Origin: Rhodococcus rhodnii
GTDB lineage: Bacteria > Actinomycetota > Actinomycetes > Mycobacteriales > Pseudonocardiaceae
Direction: 5' to 3'
Assembly (NCBI GenBank): GCA_000720375.1
Contig: JOAA01000001.1
Location: forward strand, 596,907-660,906
Length of the DNA stretch: 64,000 bases
The notes beneath the pieces were generated by a model, which ran no database searches, was not told the DNA's origin, and worked only from the letters and a program-made list of their open reading frames with translations. Each line of letters begins with the position of its first letter. The first letter of the stretch is position 1. The position numbers and the translations under genes were made by a program. This document shows, one piece after another, positions 18,226 to 27,051 of this stretch.

Positions 18226-18978
18226 ATGGGGATCACCAGCAGCCGGGCGGGTCCCGGCGTCACCCAGGTCACCATCGACTTCCCGCCGGTGAACGCGCCG
18301 CCGGTGCAGGGGTGGTTCGACCTCGCTTCGGCGATCCTGGCCGCGGGCGACGATCCAGCGACGCACGTGGTGATCCTTCGCGCCGAGGGCAGAGGCTTCT
18401 GCGCGGGCGTGGACATCAAGGAAATGCAGCGCACCGAAGGACATGGCGCCCTGATCGGCGCCAATCGTGGTTGTGCGGCGGCATTCGCGGCGGTGTACGA
18501 CTGCGCGGTGCCCGTGATCGCAGCGGTGCAAGGTTTCTGCCTCGGCGGAGGCGTCGGGCTGGTCGGCAACAGCGACATCGTCATCGCGTCCGACGACGCC
18601 TACTTTGGACTGCCTGAAGTGGACAGAGGCGCGCTCGGCGCGGCTACGCATCTAGCGAGACTTGTCCCCCAGCATCTGATGCGCACGCTGTACTACACGG
18701 CGCGCAACATCGATGCCAAGCAACTGCACCACCACGGGTCGGTCTACGAAGTCGTGTCACGCGACGAACTCGACGATGCGGCGCTGAAACTCGCCGACGA
18801 GATCGCGGCCAAGGACACCAGAGTGATCCGGCGGGCCAAAGAGGCGATCAATGGGATCGATCCCCAGCCAGTGCACCGCAGTTACCGCTACGAGCAGGGT
18901 TTCACGTTCGAGCTGAACCTGACCGGCGCCTCGGACGAGGCACGCGACGCTTTCATCAACGGAGCGAAAGATGCGTGA
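18226..18978 (+). CDS. echA20: EchA20, crotonase-fold ring-opening hydrolase
   Basis: 250 aa, ATG at 18226 with AGGAAGAAGG upstream. Crotonase superfamily: RAEGRGFCAGVDIKEMQ and QGFCLGGGVGLVGNSDIV form the oxyanion-hole region. In M. tuberculosis EchA20 hydrolyses a cyclic beta-diketone CoA thioester to open steroid ring D (literature recalled); order echA20-ipdA-ipdB-ipdC is the same here. The last 8 bp overlap ipdA. A hydratase of unrelated specificity cannot be excluded by sequence alone. Confidence 0.88.
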   Translation: MGITSSRAGPGVTQVTIDFPPVNAPPVQGWFDLASAILAAGDDPATHVVILRAEGRGFCAGVDIKEMQRTEGHGALIGANRGCAAAFAAVYDCAVPVIAAVQGFCLGGGVGLVGNSDIVIASDDAYFGLPEVDRGALGAATHLARLVPQHLMRTLYYTARNIDAKQLHHHGSVYEVVSRDELDDAALKLADEIAAKDTRVIRRAKEAINGIDPQPVHRSYRYEQGFTFELNLTGASDEARDAFINGAKDA

Positions 18979-19792
18979 CAAGCGGATGACGCCAGCCGAC
19001 GTGGTGGCGGAACTGTCCGACGGGATGACCATCGGCATCGGCGGCTGGGGCTCGCGCCGCAAACCGATGGCGCTCGTCCGGGCGATCCTGGACTCCCCGC
19101 TGAAGAACCTGACGATCGTGTCCTACGGCGGCCCGGACGTCGGACTGCTCGCCGCGGCAGGCAAGATCCGCAAACTGGTCTTCGGGTTCGTCTCACTCGA
19201 CACTGTCGCGTACGACCCGTACTTCCAGAAGCTCCGGCAGGAAGGCGACCTTGACGTCACCGAACTGGACGAGGGTATGTTCCAATGTGGACTGCTCGCC
19301 GCCGGTCACCGTCTGCCGTTCCTGCCGATCCGGGCCGGGCTCGGCTCGGACGTGATGCGCACCAACCCCGAGTTGCGTACGGTCCAATCGCCCTACGACG
19401 GTGAAGAACTCGTGGCGATGCCCGCGTTGCACCTTGATGTCGCGCTGATCCACATGAACCGGGCGGATCAACACGGCAACGCCCAATACCTCGGCCCGGA
19501 TCCCTACTTCGACGACCTGTTCTGCCTTGCAGCCAAGCGGCGGTACGTCTCCTGCGAGAGGATCGTGGACACGTTCGAAGGGCCCATGCAGACCTTGTTG
19601 CTGAACAGAATGATGGTCGACGGCGTGGTGGAAACGCCCAATGGCGCGCATTTCACCAGCTGTGTGCCGGACTATCCCCGTGACGAGCAGTTCCAGCGGC
19701 TCTACGCCGAGGCGAACTGGGATTCCTTCGCGGACCGGTTCCTCACCGGCGGCGAACGCGGCTACCAGGAGGCGGTGCAGGCATGGCGGTGA
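18971..19792 (+). CDS. ipdA: IpdA, alpha subunit of the steroid ring C hydrolase
   Basis: 273 aa, ATG at 18971. CoA-transferase family I fold with GMTIGIGGWGSRRKPMALVRA near the N-terminus, as in Rv3551. IpdAB resembles CoA transferases but opens ring C of COCHEA-CoA by hydrolysis (literature recalled). Its 3' end overlaps ipdB by 10 bp, suiting assembly of a 1:1 heteromer. Confidence 0.9.
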   Translation: MRDKRMTPADVVAELSDGMTIGIGGWGSRRKPMALVRAILDSPLKNLTIVSYGGPDVGLLAAAGKIRKLVFGFVSLDTVAYDPYFQKLRQEGDLDVTELDEGMFQCGLLAAGHRLPFLPIRAGLGSDVMRTNPELRTVQSPYDGEELVAMPALHLDVALIHMNRADQHGNAQYLGPDPYFDDLFCLAAKRRYVSCERIVDTFEGPMQTLLLNRMMVDGVVETPNGAHFTSCVPDYPRDEQFQRLYAEANWDSFADRFLTGGERGYQEAVQAWR

Positions 19793-20496
19793 CCCGAGCC
19801 GAAGTGTGCGTCGCGGCCTGCGCGGACCTGTTCGCGGGCGACGGCGAGATCCTGGCCAGTCCCATGGGTTTGGTCCCGAGTCTCGGTGCCCGGCTGGCCA
19901 GACTGACCACCGAGCCCGACCTGCTGCTGTCCGACGGCGAGGCATATTTGCTGACGCCCGAAGGCAAAGTCGAAGGTTGGCTGCCGTATCGCAAGGTCTT
20001 CGACGTGGTGGCGCACGGCACCAGGCACGTGGTGATGGGCGCGAACCAGATCGACAAGTTCGGCAACCAGAACATCTCCGCGATCGGCGATCACCGCAAG
20101 CCAAGCAGGCAGTTGCTCGGCTTCCGTGGCGCACCCGGCAACACCGCGAACCACAAGACCAGCTACTGGGTTCCGAGGCACAGCAAGAGAGTCCTGGTCG
20201 ACGCCGTCGATGTCGTCTCGGGTGTGGGCTATGACAAGTACGCGGGGCCGTTCCACCATATCCACCGTGTGGTCACCAATCTTGCGGTGTTCGATTTCGA
20301 CACACCGGATCGCCGGATGCGCCTGGTGTCGGTCCATCCGGACGTCGACATCCAAGAGGTGTACGACCAGACCGGCTTCGAACTCCCCGAGTACGAAGAA
20401 CCCTCGATCACCCGGGAGCCGACCGAGCAAGAGCTTGATCTGATCCGGACGGTCCTGGATCCGGACGGCAGGCGGGATCGCGAGGTACGAGTGTGA
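19783..20496 (+). CDS. ipdB: IpdB, beta subunit of the steroid ring C hydrolase
   Basis: 237 aa, ATG at 19783 inside the end of ipdA. CoA-transferase beta-like fold with VMGANQIDKFGNQNISAIGD and the GAPGNTANHKTSYWV loop. Together with IpdA it converts COCHEA-CoA to MOODA-CoA in the last part of steroid ring degradation. The stop overlaps the ipdC GTG by 4 bp. Confidence 0.9.
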   Translation: MAVTRAEVCVAACADLFAGDGEILASPMGLVPSLGARLARLTTEPDLLLSDGEAYLLTPEGKVEGWLPYRKVFDVVAHGTRHVVMGANQIDKFGNQNISAIGDHRKPSRQLLGFRGAPGNTANHKTSYWVPRHSKRVLVDAVDVVSGVGYDKYAGPFHHIHRVVTNLAVFDFDTPDRRMRLVSVHPDVDIQEVYDQTGFELPEYEEPSITREPTEQELDLIRTVLDPDGRRDREVRV

Positions 20497-21557
20497 AAAC
20501 CGCCCTCACGCGACTGGTCGGCGTCGAGCATCCGGTGGTGCAGACCGGAATGGGCTGGGTCGCCGGTCCCAGGCTGGTCGCGGCGAGCGCGGAAGCGGGC
20601 GGTCTCGGCATCCTCGCCTCGGCCACGATGACCTACGACGAACTCGAAAAGGCCATCGCCGAAACGAAAAGCCGCACGGACAAACCGTTCGGGGTGAACC
20701 TCAGATCGGACGCGGTCGACGCCGGGCAACGGATCGACCTGCTGATCCGGGAGAACATCCGAGTCGCATCCTTTGCCAGGGCCCCGAAAGCCGACCTGAT
20801 CAACAAGCTGAAAGACGCGGGCACGCTGGTCATCCCGTCGGTTGGGGCAGTCAGACATGCCGAGAAGGTCGCGGCCTGGGGCGCCGACGCGGTGATCGCA
20901 CAGGGCGGCGAGGCGGGTGGCCACACGGGATCCGTGGCCACGACGTTGCTCATCCCGTCCGTTGTGGACGCCATCGACATCCCGGTGATCGCGGCGGGAG
21001 GCTTCTTCGACGGCCGAGGTCTCGCGGCGGCCTTGTCGTACGGCGCCGCCGGAATCGCGATGGGCACGAGGTTCCTGCTGACCAAGGAAAGCACGGTGCC
21101 CGACGAGGTCAAACAGCTCTACCTCAGCAAAGGCCTCGACGGAACCGTGGTGACGAAACGGGTTGACGGCGTACCACATCGGGTCCTGAAAACGGAACTG
21201 GTCGAGAAACTGGAGAAGTCCGGCCGGGTGCGCAGCCTCCTGCACGCCATCCGGAACGCGGCGAAGTTCAAGAAGCTCAGTGGACTGTCGTGGTCGTCGA
21301 TGGCCCGGGAAGGCTGGTCGATGCGCGGTGACATGCCGCTGGCTCAGGTCATCATGGCGGCCAACACACCGATGTTGTTACGTGCCGGCCTCGTCGAAGG
21401 CCGGACGGACGCGGGTGTACTGGCTGCGGGACAAGTCGTTGGCAAACTCGACGACTTGCCCGCGTGCGCCGACGTGATCGTCAAGACAGTGGCCGAGGCC
21501 GAACAGATCCTAGCCAAGCTCGGGCAGGCGAGCCTGGTACAGCCAAGCGGTGAATAG
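20493..21557 (+). CDS. ipdC: IpdC, flavin oxidoreductase of ring C/D catabolism
   Basis: 354 aa, GTG at 20493. NMO-family TIM barrel with QGGEAGGHTG and AAGGFFDGRGLAAALSYGA for FMN binding. IpdC acts with EchA20 and IpdAB in desaturation of a 5-oxo-HIC-CoA-type intermediate (literature recalled). It is the last gene of the operon and runs 48 bp into the converging M1 peptidase gene. It is distinguished from the NMO-type gene at 2.2 kb by its operon position and the long C-terminal helical region. Confidence 0.88.
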   Translation: MKTALTRLVGVEHPVVQTGMGWVAGPRLVAASAEAGGLGILASATMTYDELEKAIAETKSRTDKPFGVNLRSDAVDAGQRIDLLIRENIRVASFARAPKADLINKLKDAGTLVIPSVGAVRHAEKVAAWGADAVIAQGGEAGGHTGSVATTLLIPSVVDAIDIPVIAAGGFFDGRGLAAALSYGAAGIAMGTRFLLTKESTVPDEVKQLYLSKGLDGTVVTKRVDGVPHRVLKTELVEKLEKSGRVRSLLHAIRNAAKFKKLSGLSWSSMAREGWSMRGDMPLAQVIMAANTPMLLRAGLVEGRTDAGVLAAGQVVGKLDDLPACADVIVKTVAEAEQILAKLGQASLVQPSGE

Positions 21558-22793
21558 GTCGCCGAGCGGACGCGGCGAGTGCCGCTGGGCGTGCTGCATG
21601 AAGTCCTCAATGGTCACTGAGCCGTGCCGGTGCTGTGCGGTCCATTCGCGCAACATCGCGAAGAACGCCGCGTCACCGAGCCGCAACCGCAAGGCGTGCA
21701 CGGCAAGCGCGCCGCGCTTGTACAGCAGATCGTCGAACATCCGCTCGACACCGGGATCGGCGAGCACGAGATCCTGTGGCAGTTTGGCCAGCCTTGTCCA
21801 GGTCGCCCGCGCCAACGCATCGGCGGACTGCCCGCCGGAAGCCTGGGACCACAGCCATTCCGAGTAGGCAGCGAACCCTTCGTTCAGCCAGATCTGCCGC
21901 CAGTCGGCGATCGACACGCTGTTGCCGAACCACTGGTGCGCCAGTTCGTGTGCCACAAGACGTTCGAAGCCGCGACGCCCGTCGATGTGGTTGGCGCCGA
22001 AGATCGACATGCCTTGGGCCTCGATCGGGATGTCCAGCTCGTCGTCGGTCACCACAACGGTGTACGCGTTGAACGGGTAAGGGCCGAACATCCGCTCGAA
22101 CGCGACCATCATGTCGGACTGGCGTCCGAAGTCGTGCGTGTAACCTTCGAGCAGGCGCAACGGAAAAGCCGCCCGCATCGGTACCCGGTCATCGGCCCGT
22201 TCCACGAACTCGTACCGTCCGATTTGGACAGACGCGAGATACGTCGCCATCGGTTCGAGCTGGAGGTAGACCCACGTGGTGGTCGAAGCCCCGACCCGGC
22301 CGTCGATCAGGTCGCCGTTCGCGATCACGCGGTACGGCGAGGCCGTGGTCACTGAGATCCGATATGTCGCTTTGTCGCTCGGGTGGTCGTTGCACGGAAA
22401 CCACGACGGCGCACCGGTTGGCTGACTGGCGACCAACACGCCGTCCTCGAGGTGGTCCCAGCCGAGTTCGCCCCAGTGCCTGGTGTTGATCGGCGCCGGG
22501 TTGCCGACGTAGCGGACCTCGACAGTGAACTGCCGCCCGGCCGGCACCTTCGCCTGCACGGTCAGCTTGTGCCCGCGATGCATGAACCGGGTCGGCTTGC
22601 CGTCCACCTGCACCCGGTTGACCTTGAACGTGCCGAGGTCCAACGCGAACCGGGTGAACGCTGTCCGCGCCACCGCCGTGATCTTGGCTCTGCCCGACAA
22701 TCTGCCCGCGGCGACCCGGTAGTCCAGCTCGAGGTCGTAGTGCTCGACGTGATAGCTCGGGTCGCCGTGCTCGGGCAGGTACGGGTCGATCAC
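21510..22793 (-). CDS. M1-family zinc aminopeptidase coupled to the Pls-like synthetase
   Basis: 427 aa. GTG 22793 overlaps the synthetase stop as GTGA and is preferred over GTG 22835. N-terminal beta-sandwich, then the gluzincin motif VAHELAHQWFG with the third ligand Glu in WLNEGFAAYSEWLW. The usual GxMEN exopeptidase loop reads IEAQGMSIFG, keeping GM but not EN, so amino-terminal recognition may differ. At 427 aa it lacks the large C-terminal domain of full-length M1 enzymes. Coupling to a predicted polyamino-acid synthetase suggests it trims or degrades that product. No signal peptide is seen. It converges on and overlaps ipdC. Confidence 0.85.
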   Translation of the reverse strand: MIDPYLPEHGDPSYHVEHYDLELDYRVAAGRLSGRAKITAVARTAFTRFALDLGTFKVNRVQVDGKPTRFMHRGHKLTVQAKVPAGRQFTVEVRYVGNPAPINTRHWGELGWDHLEDGVLVASQPTGAPSWFPCNDHPSDKATYRISVTTASPYRVIANGDLIDGRVGASTTTWVYLQLEPMATYLASVQIGRYEFVERADDRVPMRAAFPLRLLEGYTHDFGRQSDMMVAFERMFGPYPFNAYTVVVTDDELDIPIEAQGMSIFGANHIDGRRGFERLVAHELAHQWFGNSVSIADWRQIWLNEGFAAYSEWLWSQASGGQSADALARATWTRLAKLPQDLVLADPGVERMFDDLLYKRGALAVHALRLRLGDAAFFAMLREWTAQHRHGSVTIEDFMQHAQRHSPRPLGDLFTAWLYQARLPELG

Positions 22794-25700
22794 GACCTGA
22801 CAGTAGGCCACGCGGAGATCGGATTGCCAAGCCACCTGGTGTCAGCTGGGACACCTTCACCGCGCATCACCAAAGACGCGGGGCCGATCGTGGTACGCGC
22901 ACCGACCTTGGCACCCGGCAGGACGATGCCGTGCGGGCCGAGGGTCGAGCCGTCGTCCATCGTCACTTCGGACATGCTCATGATCCGGTCGTGGAACAGG
23001 TGCGTCTGCAGCACGCAACCGCGGTTCACGCTCACGCCGTCACCCAGCGACACGAGGTCGGCCTCAGGCAGCCAGTACGTGTCGAGGTAGACGCCACGGC
23101 CGATCTTCGCGCCCATGGTCCGCAGCCAACCGTTCAGCAGCGGCGTGCCGGTGGCCGACGAGATCAGCCACGGCCCGGCGACCACCTCGACGAACGTGTC
23201 CGCGAGCTCGTTGCGCCAGACGAACGAGCTCCACAACGGATGCTCGACCGCACGGAACCGCCCGACCAGCAACCACTTCGCGGCCGTCGTCACCGCACAG
23301 GCGACGAGCCCTGCGCCCAGCAGCACACCACCAGACAGCAACGTGGCCACGGCCCAGCCGAACTGACTGACGAGCCCCTCGAACGCGGCAAGGACCAGCA
23401 CGGCCAACGCGACACCGACCATGACCGGAATGACGCGGCACATCTCCACCAACGCGCGAGCGACAACGAGGCGCTTGGCGGGTTCGAACGTCCGGCTGGT
23501 GTCCCCTTCGGCGACGGTCCGCCGTAGCTTCATCGGCGGCATACCGAGCCACGACGAACCCGCCTTGGCACGCTTGGGAGTCGCGGACAGCACCCCGACG
23601 AGACCACCGTTCGGCACGGCACGGCCAGGCGCGGTCATCCCCGAGTTACCAAGGAACGCCCGCTTGCCAACACGCGCTTCGCCGATCCGTACCCAACCGC
23701 CTGCGAGCTCGTACGTGGCGACCATCGTGTCGTCGGCCAGGAACGCCCCGTCGCGGATGGTCGTCATCTTCGGGATCGCGAGCACGGTCGACGCCTCGAC
23801 CCGACGACCGACCTTCGCACCGAGCATGCGCAGCCACACCGGGGTGAACAGGCTGGCGTACATCGGGAACAGCAGGATCCGGGACAGATCCATCAGCCGC
23901 TCGGTCGCCCACGCCTGCCAGCCGATCCGGCTGTGCACGGGGTGATGGCCGGCGCGCAGCCCGATGCTGAGCAGCCGCACGGACACCAGGATCAGCGCGG
24001 CGAAGCTGCCCATCGCGGCGAGCGTCGCGAGCGGCACAGCCAGCAGGACACTCGGCAAACCGCCGTCGAGGAACGCGGAAAGCACCAGAAGCCCAGGCAC
24101 CGCACCGAGAACCGGGAACATCCCCATCACCAGCGACGTGATGCCGTAGGAAATGACCCAGCGCAGCTTGCGAGGCGCCCGAGCCGACGGCCACGACCGT
24201 CCAGGCTTGCCCGACTTCACGGCCGGAGCACCGGCCCACCGCTGACCGGGCCGGACCGCGCCCATCACGGCCGAACCAGGCGCGATCTCGGCGCGCTTGC
24301 CGACGCGGGCGCCCGGGAACAGCGTGCTGCGCGCGCCGATCGTGGCACCGGCGCCGATGCGGATCTTGCCGATGTGCAGGCGGTCGCCGTCCATCCAGTA
24401 GCCGCTCAGGTCGACCTCGGGTTCGACCGCGCTGGCCTTGCCGAGTTTCAGCATCCCGGTGATCGGCGGCAGCGAGTGCAGGTCGGCGCCACGGCCGATC
24501 TTGGCACCGAGGGCGCGGGCGTAGTACGTGATCCACGGCGCGCCGGACAGGTTCGCGACACCGGTCAGTGCGGCGATCCGCTCGGCCAGCCACAGTCGCA
24601 GGTGGACGCCACCGCCGCGCTTGTACTTCCCTGGCTTCAAACCACGCAGCAGCAACCGCGCGCTGCCCGCCGCGATGCCCAGACGGCCGAGCGGGCTGAC
24701 GAACGCGACCCAGCCCAGGGCCACCCACCACCAGGAAATCGTTGGTGCCCGGGTGAACCCGAGCATCGCCAAGACGTTGTTGATCGCGGCAAGAGCGACG
24801 ATCCAGCGCGCGCCGACGATCGTCAGCAGCGGCGCCATCAGCGCGGTCTGGGCCAGCGCGAAGCCGCGCGGCGTCGGTTCGACCGTCCGGCTCGTGGTCT
24901 CCGCGACGCCCAGTTCGTCCAGGCGCCTGGCCATCTGACCGAGCTTCGAGTGCTGGTAGACGTCACTGACCGACAGGCCCGGATACTGCTGGCGGACAAG
25001 GGAAACCAGCTGCGCGGCGCCGAGACTGCTGCCGCCGCGCGCGAAGAAGTCCTCGTCCTCGTTGTCCACGCCGATGCCGAGGATCTCGGTCCACTGCTCG
25101 GCCAGCCAGCCCGCCGTGCCTGACAGTTCTGAGGTGACGGTCTTCAGCGGCCACGGCAGCGCGTTGCGGTCAACCTTGCCGGAGGTCCTCGTCGGCAGCG
25201 TGTCCACGACGGCCAGCAGCGGCACCAAAGCCGCAGGCAGAGCCGCACGCAGCCGCTCCAGCGCGTCGGCCTCGTCAAACTCTTCGGCTACGACGTACCC
25301 AACAAGTACTTGGTTGCCTGCCTTGGTCTTACGCACGGCCGCCGCGGCACCGGCCACACCGGGCAGTGCTTGCAGGGCGGCGTCGACCTCGCCGAGCTCG
25401 ATCCGGCGGCCACCGAGCTTGACCTGCTCGTCGGCGCGACCGACGAACAGCAGGCCCTCGGGCTCGGCCTTGACCAGGTCACCGCTGCGGTACGCGCGGT
25501 CCCAGCCCAGCGAGTCCAGCGGGGCGAACTTCGCGGCGTCCTTCTCGGGGTCCAGGTAGCGGGCCAGTCCGACGCCGCCGATCACGAGCTCGCCGATCTC
25601 GCCCATCGGCACGGGCTTGCCGACCTGGTCGACCACGGCCAGGTCCCAGCCGTCCAGCGGCAGGCCGATCCGGACCGGGCCTTCACCCGTCAGCTGCGCG

Positions 25701-26641
25701 GCGCACGCGACGACCGTGGCCTCCGTCGGGCCGTACGTGTTCCATACTTCACGACCCTCGACGGCCAGGCGTTCGGCCAGCTCAGGAGGGCACGCCTCGC
25801 CACCGAAGATGAGCAGACGGACCTCGTCGAGCGCCTCAACGGGCCACAACGCGGCGAGCGTCGGCACCGTCGACACGACGGTGATCTCACGCTCCAACAG
25901 CCACGGGCCCAGGTCCATACCCGTACGCACGAGCGCGCGCGGCGCGGGAACGAGGCACGCGCCGTGCCGCCACGCGAGCCACATCTCTTCACATGAGGCG
26001 TCGAACGCAACCGAGAGGCCCGCGAGGACACGGTCTTCCGGTCCGATTGGTTCTTCCTGCAGGAACAACCGGGCTTCGGCGTCGACGAACGCAGCGGCAC
26101 TGCGGTGGCTGACGGCGACACCCTTGGGTGTGCCAGTCGAGCCGGACGTGAAGATGATCCAGGCGTCGTCGTCGGGTCCAGGCCCGGTGCCGCAGCGCAT
26201 GGGCGCGCCGATCGGCCGGAACTCGCCCTGCGAGCCGATGACCGCGCAGACCTTGGCCTCGGCCCAGACCAACTCAGCGCGCTCATCGGGGTCGTCCGCG
26301 TCGACCGGGACGTACGCGGCGCCGACCATGAGCACCGCGAGGATCGACAGGTACAGCTCTGCCGTGCCGGACTCGACACGGATACCGACGCGGTCGCCCA
26401 CGCCGATGCCTGCGGCGGCGAGGATGTCGCGCCGCGCCTCCACCTCGGTCATGAGCTGGCGGTACGTCAGGACGCCCGTGCCGTCGTCGAGAGCCGCCGC
26501 GCTGGGGTGCTGCCGGGCCGTCGCGGTGAGGATGTCGACGAGGGTGCGCGTGGGCGGCGTTGCTCCACCCGAGTACAGGATTGAGGGGTTCTCAACCGTT
26601 CCGGAATCAAGCAGTAGCTGACTTTCGTCCAGGACGGTCAT
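22790..26641 (-). CDS. Pls/PosA-type membrane-bound nonribosomal peptide synthetase (predicted polylysine-like)
   Basis: 1283 aa, ATG at 26641. Residues 30-500 are an adenylation domain: FTSGSTGTPKGV at 164-175, NTYGPTEATV at 301-310, GRADEQVKLGGRRIELGEV at 401-419 and catalytic K489. Residues 505-575 are a carrier domain, pantetheine site S539 in FFARGGSSL. Then three hexapeptide-rich left-handed-helix units (about 700-800, 935-1020 and 1170-1275) alternate with three pairs of membrane helices (about 598-665, 828-895 and 1063-1126). Condensation-type C domains and a thioesterase are absent. This is the plan of epsilon-polylysine synthetase Pls (about 1319 aa). Pocket residues, aligned by eye to GrsA, read D214 A215 E218 S257 I278 G280 T302 V310 V311 K489, close to the lysine code DAESIGSVCK. 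Confidence 0.88.
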   Translation of the reverse strand: MTVLDESQLLLDSGTVENPSILYSGGATPPTRTLVDILTATARQHPSAAALDDGTGVLTYRQLMTEVEARRDILAAAGIGVGDRVGIRVESGTAELYLSILAVLMVGAAYVPVDADDPDERAELVWAEAKVCAVIGSQGEFRPIGAPMRCGTGPGPDDDAWIIFTSGSTGTPKGVAVSHRSAAAFVDAEARLFLQEEPIGPEDRVLAGLSVAFDASCEEMWLAWRHGACLVPAPRALVRTGMDLGPWLLEREITVVSTVPTLAALWPVEALDEVRLLIFGGEACPPELAERLAVEGREVWNTYGPTEATVVACAAQLTGEGPVRIGLPLDGWDLAVVDQVGKPVPMGEIGELVIGGVGLARYLDPEKDAAKFAPLDSLGWDRAYRSGDLVKAEPEGLLFVGRADEQVKLGGRRIELGEVDAALQALPGVAGAAAAVRKTKAGNQVLVGYVVAEEFDEADALERLRAALPAALVPLLAVVDTLPTRTSGKVDRNALPWPLKTVTSELSGTAGWLAEQWTEILGIGVDNEDEDFFARGGSSLGAAQLVSLVRQQYPGLSVSDVYQHSKLGQMARRLDELGVAETTSRTVEPTPRGFALAQTALMAPLLTIVGARWIVALAAINNVLAMLGFTRAPTISWWWVALGWVAFVSPLGRLGIAAGSARLLLRGLKPGKYKRGGGVHLRLWLAERIAALTGVANLSGAPWITYYARALGAKIGRGADLHSLPPITGMLKLGKASAVEPEVDLSGYWMDGDRLHIGKIRIGAGATIGARSTLFPGARVGKRAEIAPGSAVMGAVRPGQRWAGAPAVKSGKPGRSWPSARAPRKLRWVISYGITSLVMGMFPVLGAVPGLLVLSAFLDGGLPSVLLAVPLATLAAMGSFAALILVSVRLLSIGLRAGHHPVHSRIGWQAWATERLMDLSRILLFPMYASLFTPVWLRMLGAKVGRRVEASTVLAIPKMTTIRDGAFLADDTMVATYELAGGWVRIGEARVGKRAFLGNSGMTAPGRAVPNGGLVGVLSATPKRAKAGSSWLGMPPMKLRRTVAEGDTSRTFEPAKRLVVARALVEMCRVIPVMVGVALAVLVLAAFEGLVSQFGWAVATLLSGGVLLGAGLVACAVTTAAKWLLVGRFRAVEHPLWSSFVWRNELADTFVEVVAGPWLISSATGTPLLNGWLRTMGAKIGRGVYLDTYWLPEADLVSLGDGVSVNRGCVLQTHLFHDRIMSMSEVTMDDGSTLGPHGIVLPGAKVGARTTIGPASLVMRGEGVPADTRWLGNPISAWPTVRS

Positions 26642-26832
26642 CGAACTCCTGTCGTCAAGTGGTAGGCCGACCGAAGAGCATAACGAATCGGTGAACGGAA
26701 GGCGTCCTGATGTGGTCGCAATCTCCAGCGTGTCGCGCAGACATCGGATCTCCCTCCCTTCGCATCTCGCCAGAAGGCGCAGGTTACGCCGTTATCGTGA
26801 CGAGTTTGTCGGATCTTCAAGGGCGAGGTCCG

Positions 26833-26964
26833 ATGACCCTGCAGGCCGTTGCGCTGCCTACATGGGCATTTCTGCCCGCGTCCACCGCTGTTACTCCCCG
26901 TGACCACCTGATGCCCGCCGAGCCGTTGGCGGCGGGCGGGCTCGTCCGGCTGATCACTGGGTGA
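26833..26964 (+). CDS. Possible 43-aa small protein divergent from the synthetase
   Basis: ATG 26833 to TGA 26962-26964 in the 410-bp gap between the synthetase and alpha-galactosidase starts. A GAGGTCC sequence precedes the ATG exactly as it does the alpha-galactosidase start. About three quarters of third positions are G or C. The peptide is not a signal sequence and carries a Pro-rich middle (MPAEPLAAGGLVRLI). It could be a small protein, a leader peptide or chance. The rest of the gap holds the synthetase promoter region and the palindromic operator; nothing else was seen. Confidence 0.4.
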   Translation: MTLQAVALPTWAFLPASTAVTPRDHLMPAEPLAAGGLVRLITG

Positions 26965-26988
26965 CTCCGAGCTGTTCCTAAGACCCGA

Positions 26989-27002
26989 TGTAATCGATTA
27001 CA
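26989..27002. promoter_or_regulatory. LacI-family-type operator
   Basis: TGTAATCGATTACA is a perfect 14-bp palindrome with the central CG typical of LacI/GalR-family operators (TGTAANCGNTTACA pattern). It lies 49 bp upstream of the alpha-galactosidase start, suiting sugar-dependent repression. No LacI-type gene is in the window. Confidence 0.65.
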
Positions 27003-27051
27003 TTCGGACGTCGCCGCCCGAATTGTCCTGGACGTTCAACGGTGAGGTCCG

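Noticed and set aside
23933..25123. Plus-strand reading frame opposite the Pls-like synthetase
   Set aside because: Arg/Gln-rich shadow. The synthetase strand has continuous domains.
22790..26641. A classical modular NRPS cluster
   Set aside because: No condensation domain, thioesterase, MbtH protein, or further modules are near; the Pls-type single-gene plan explains it.
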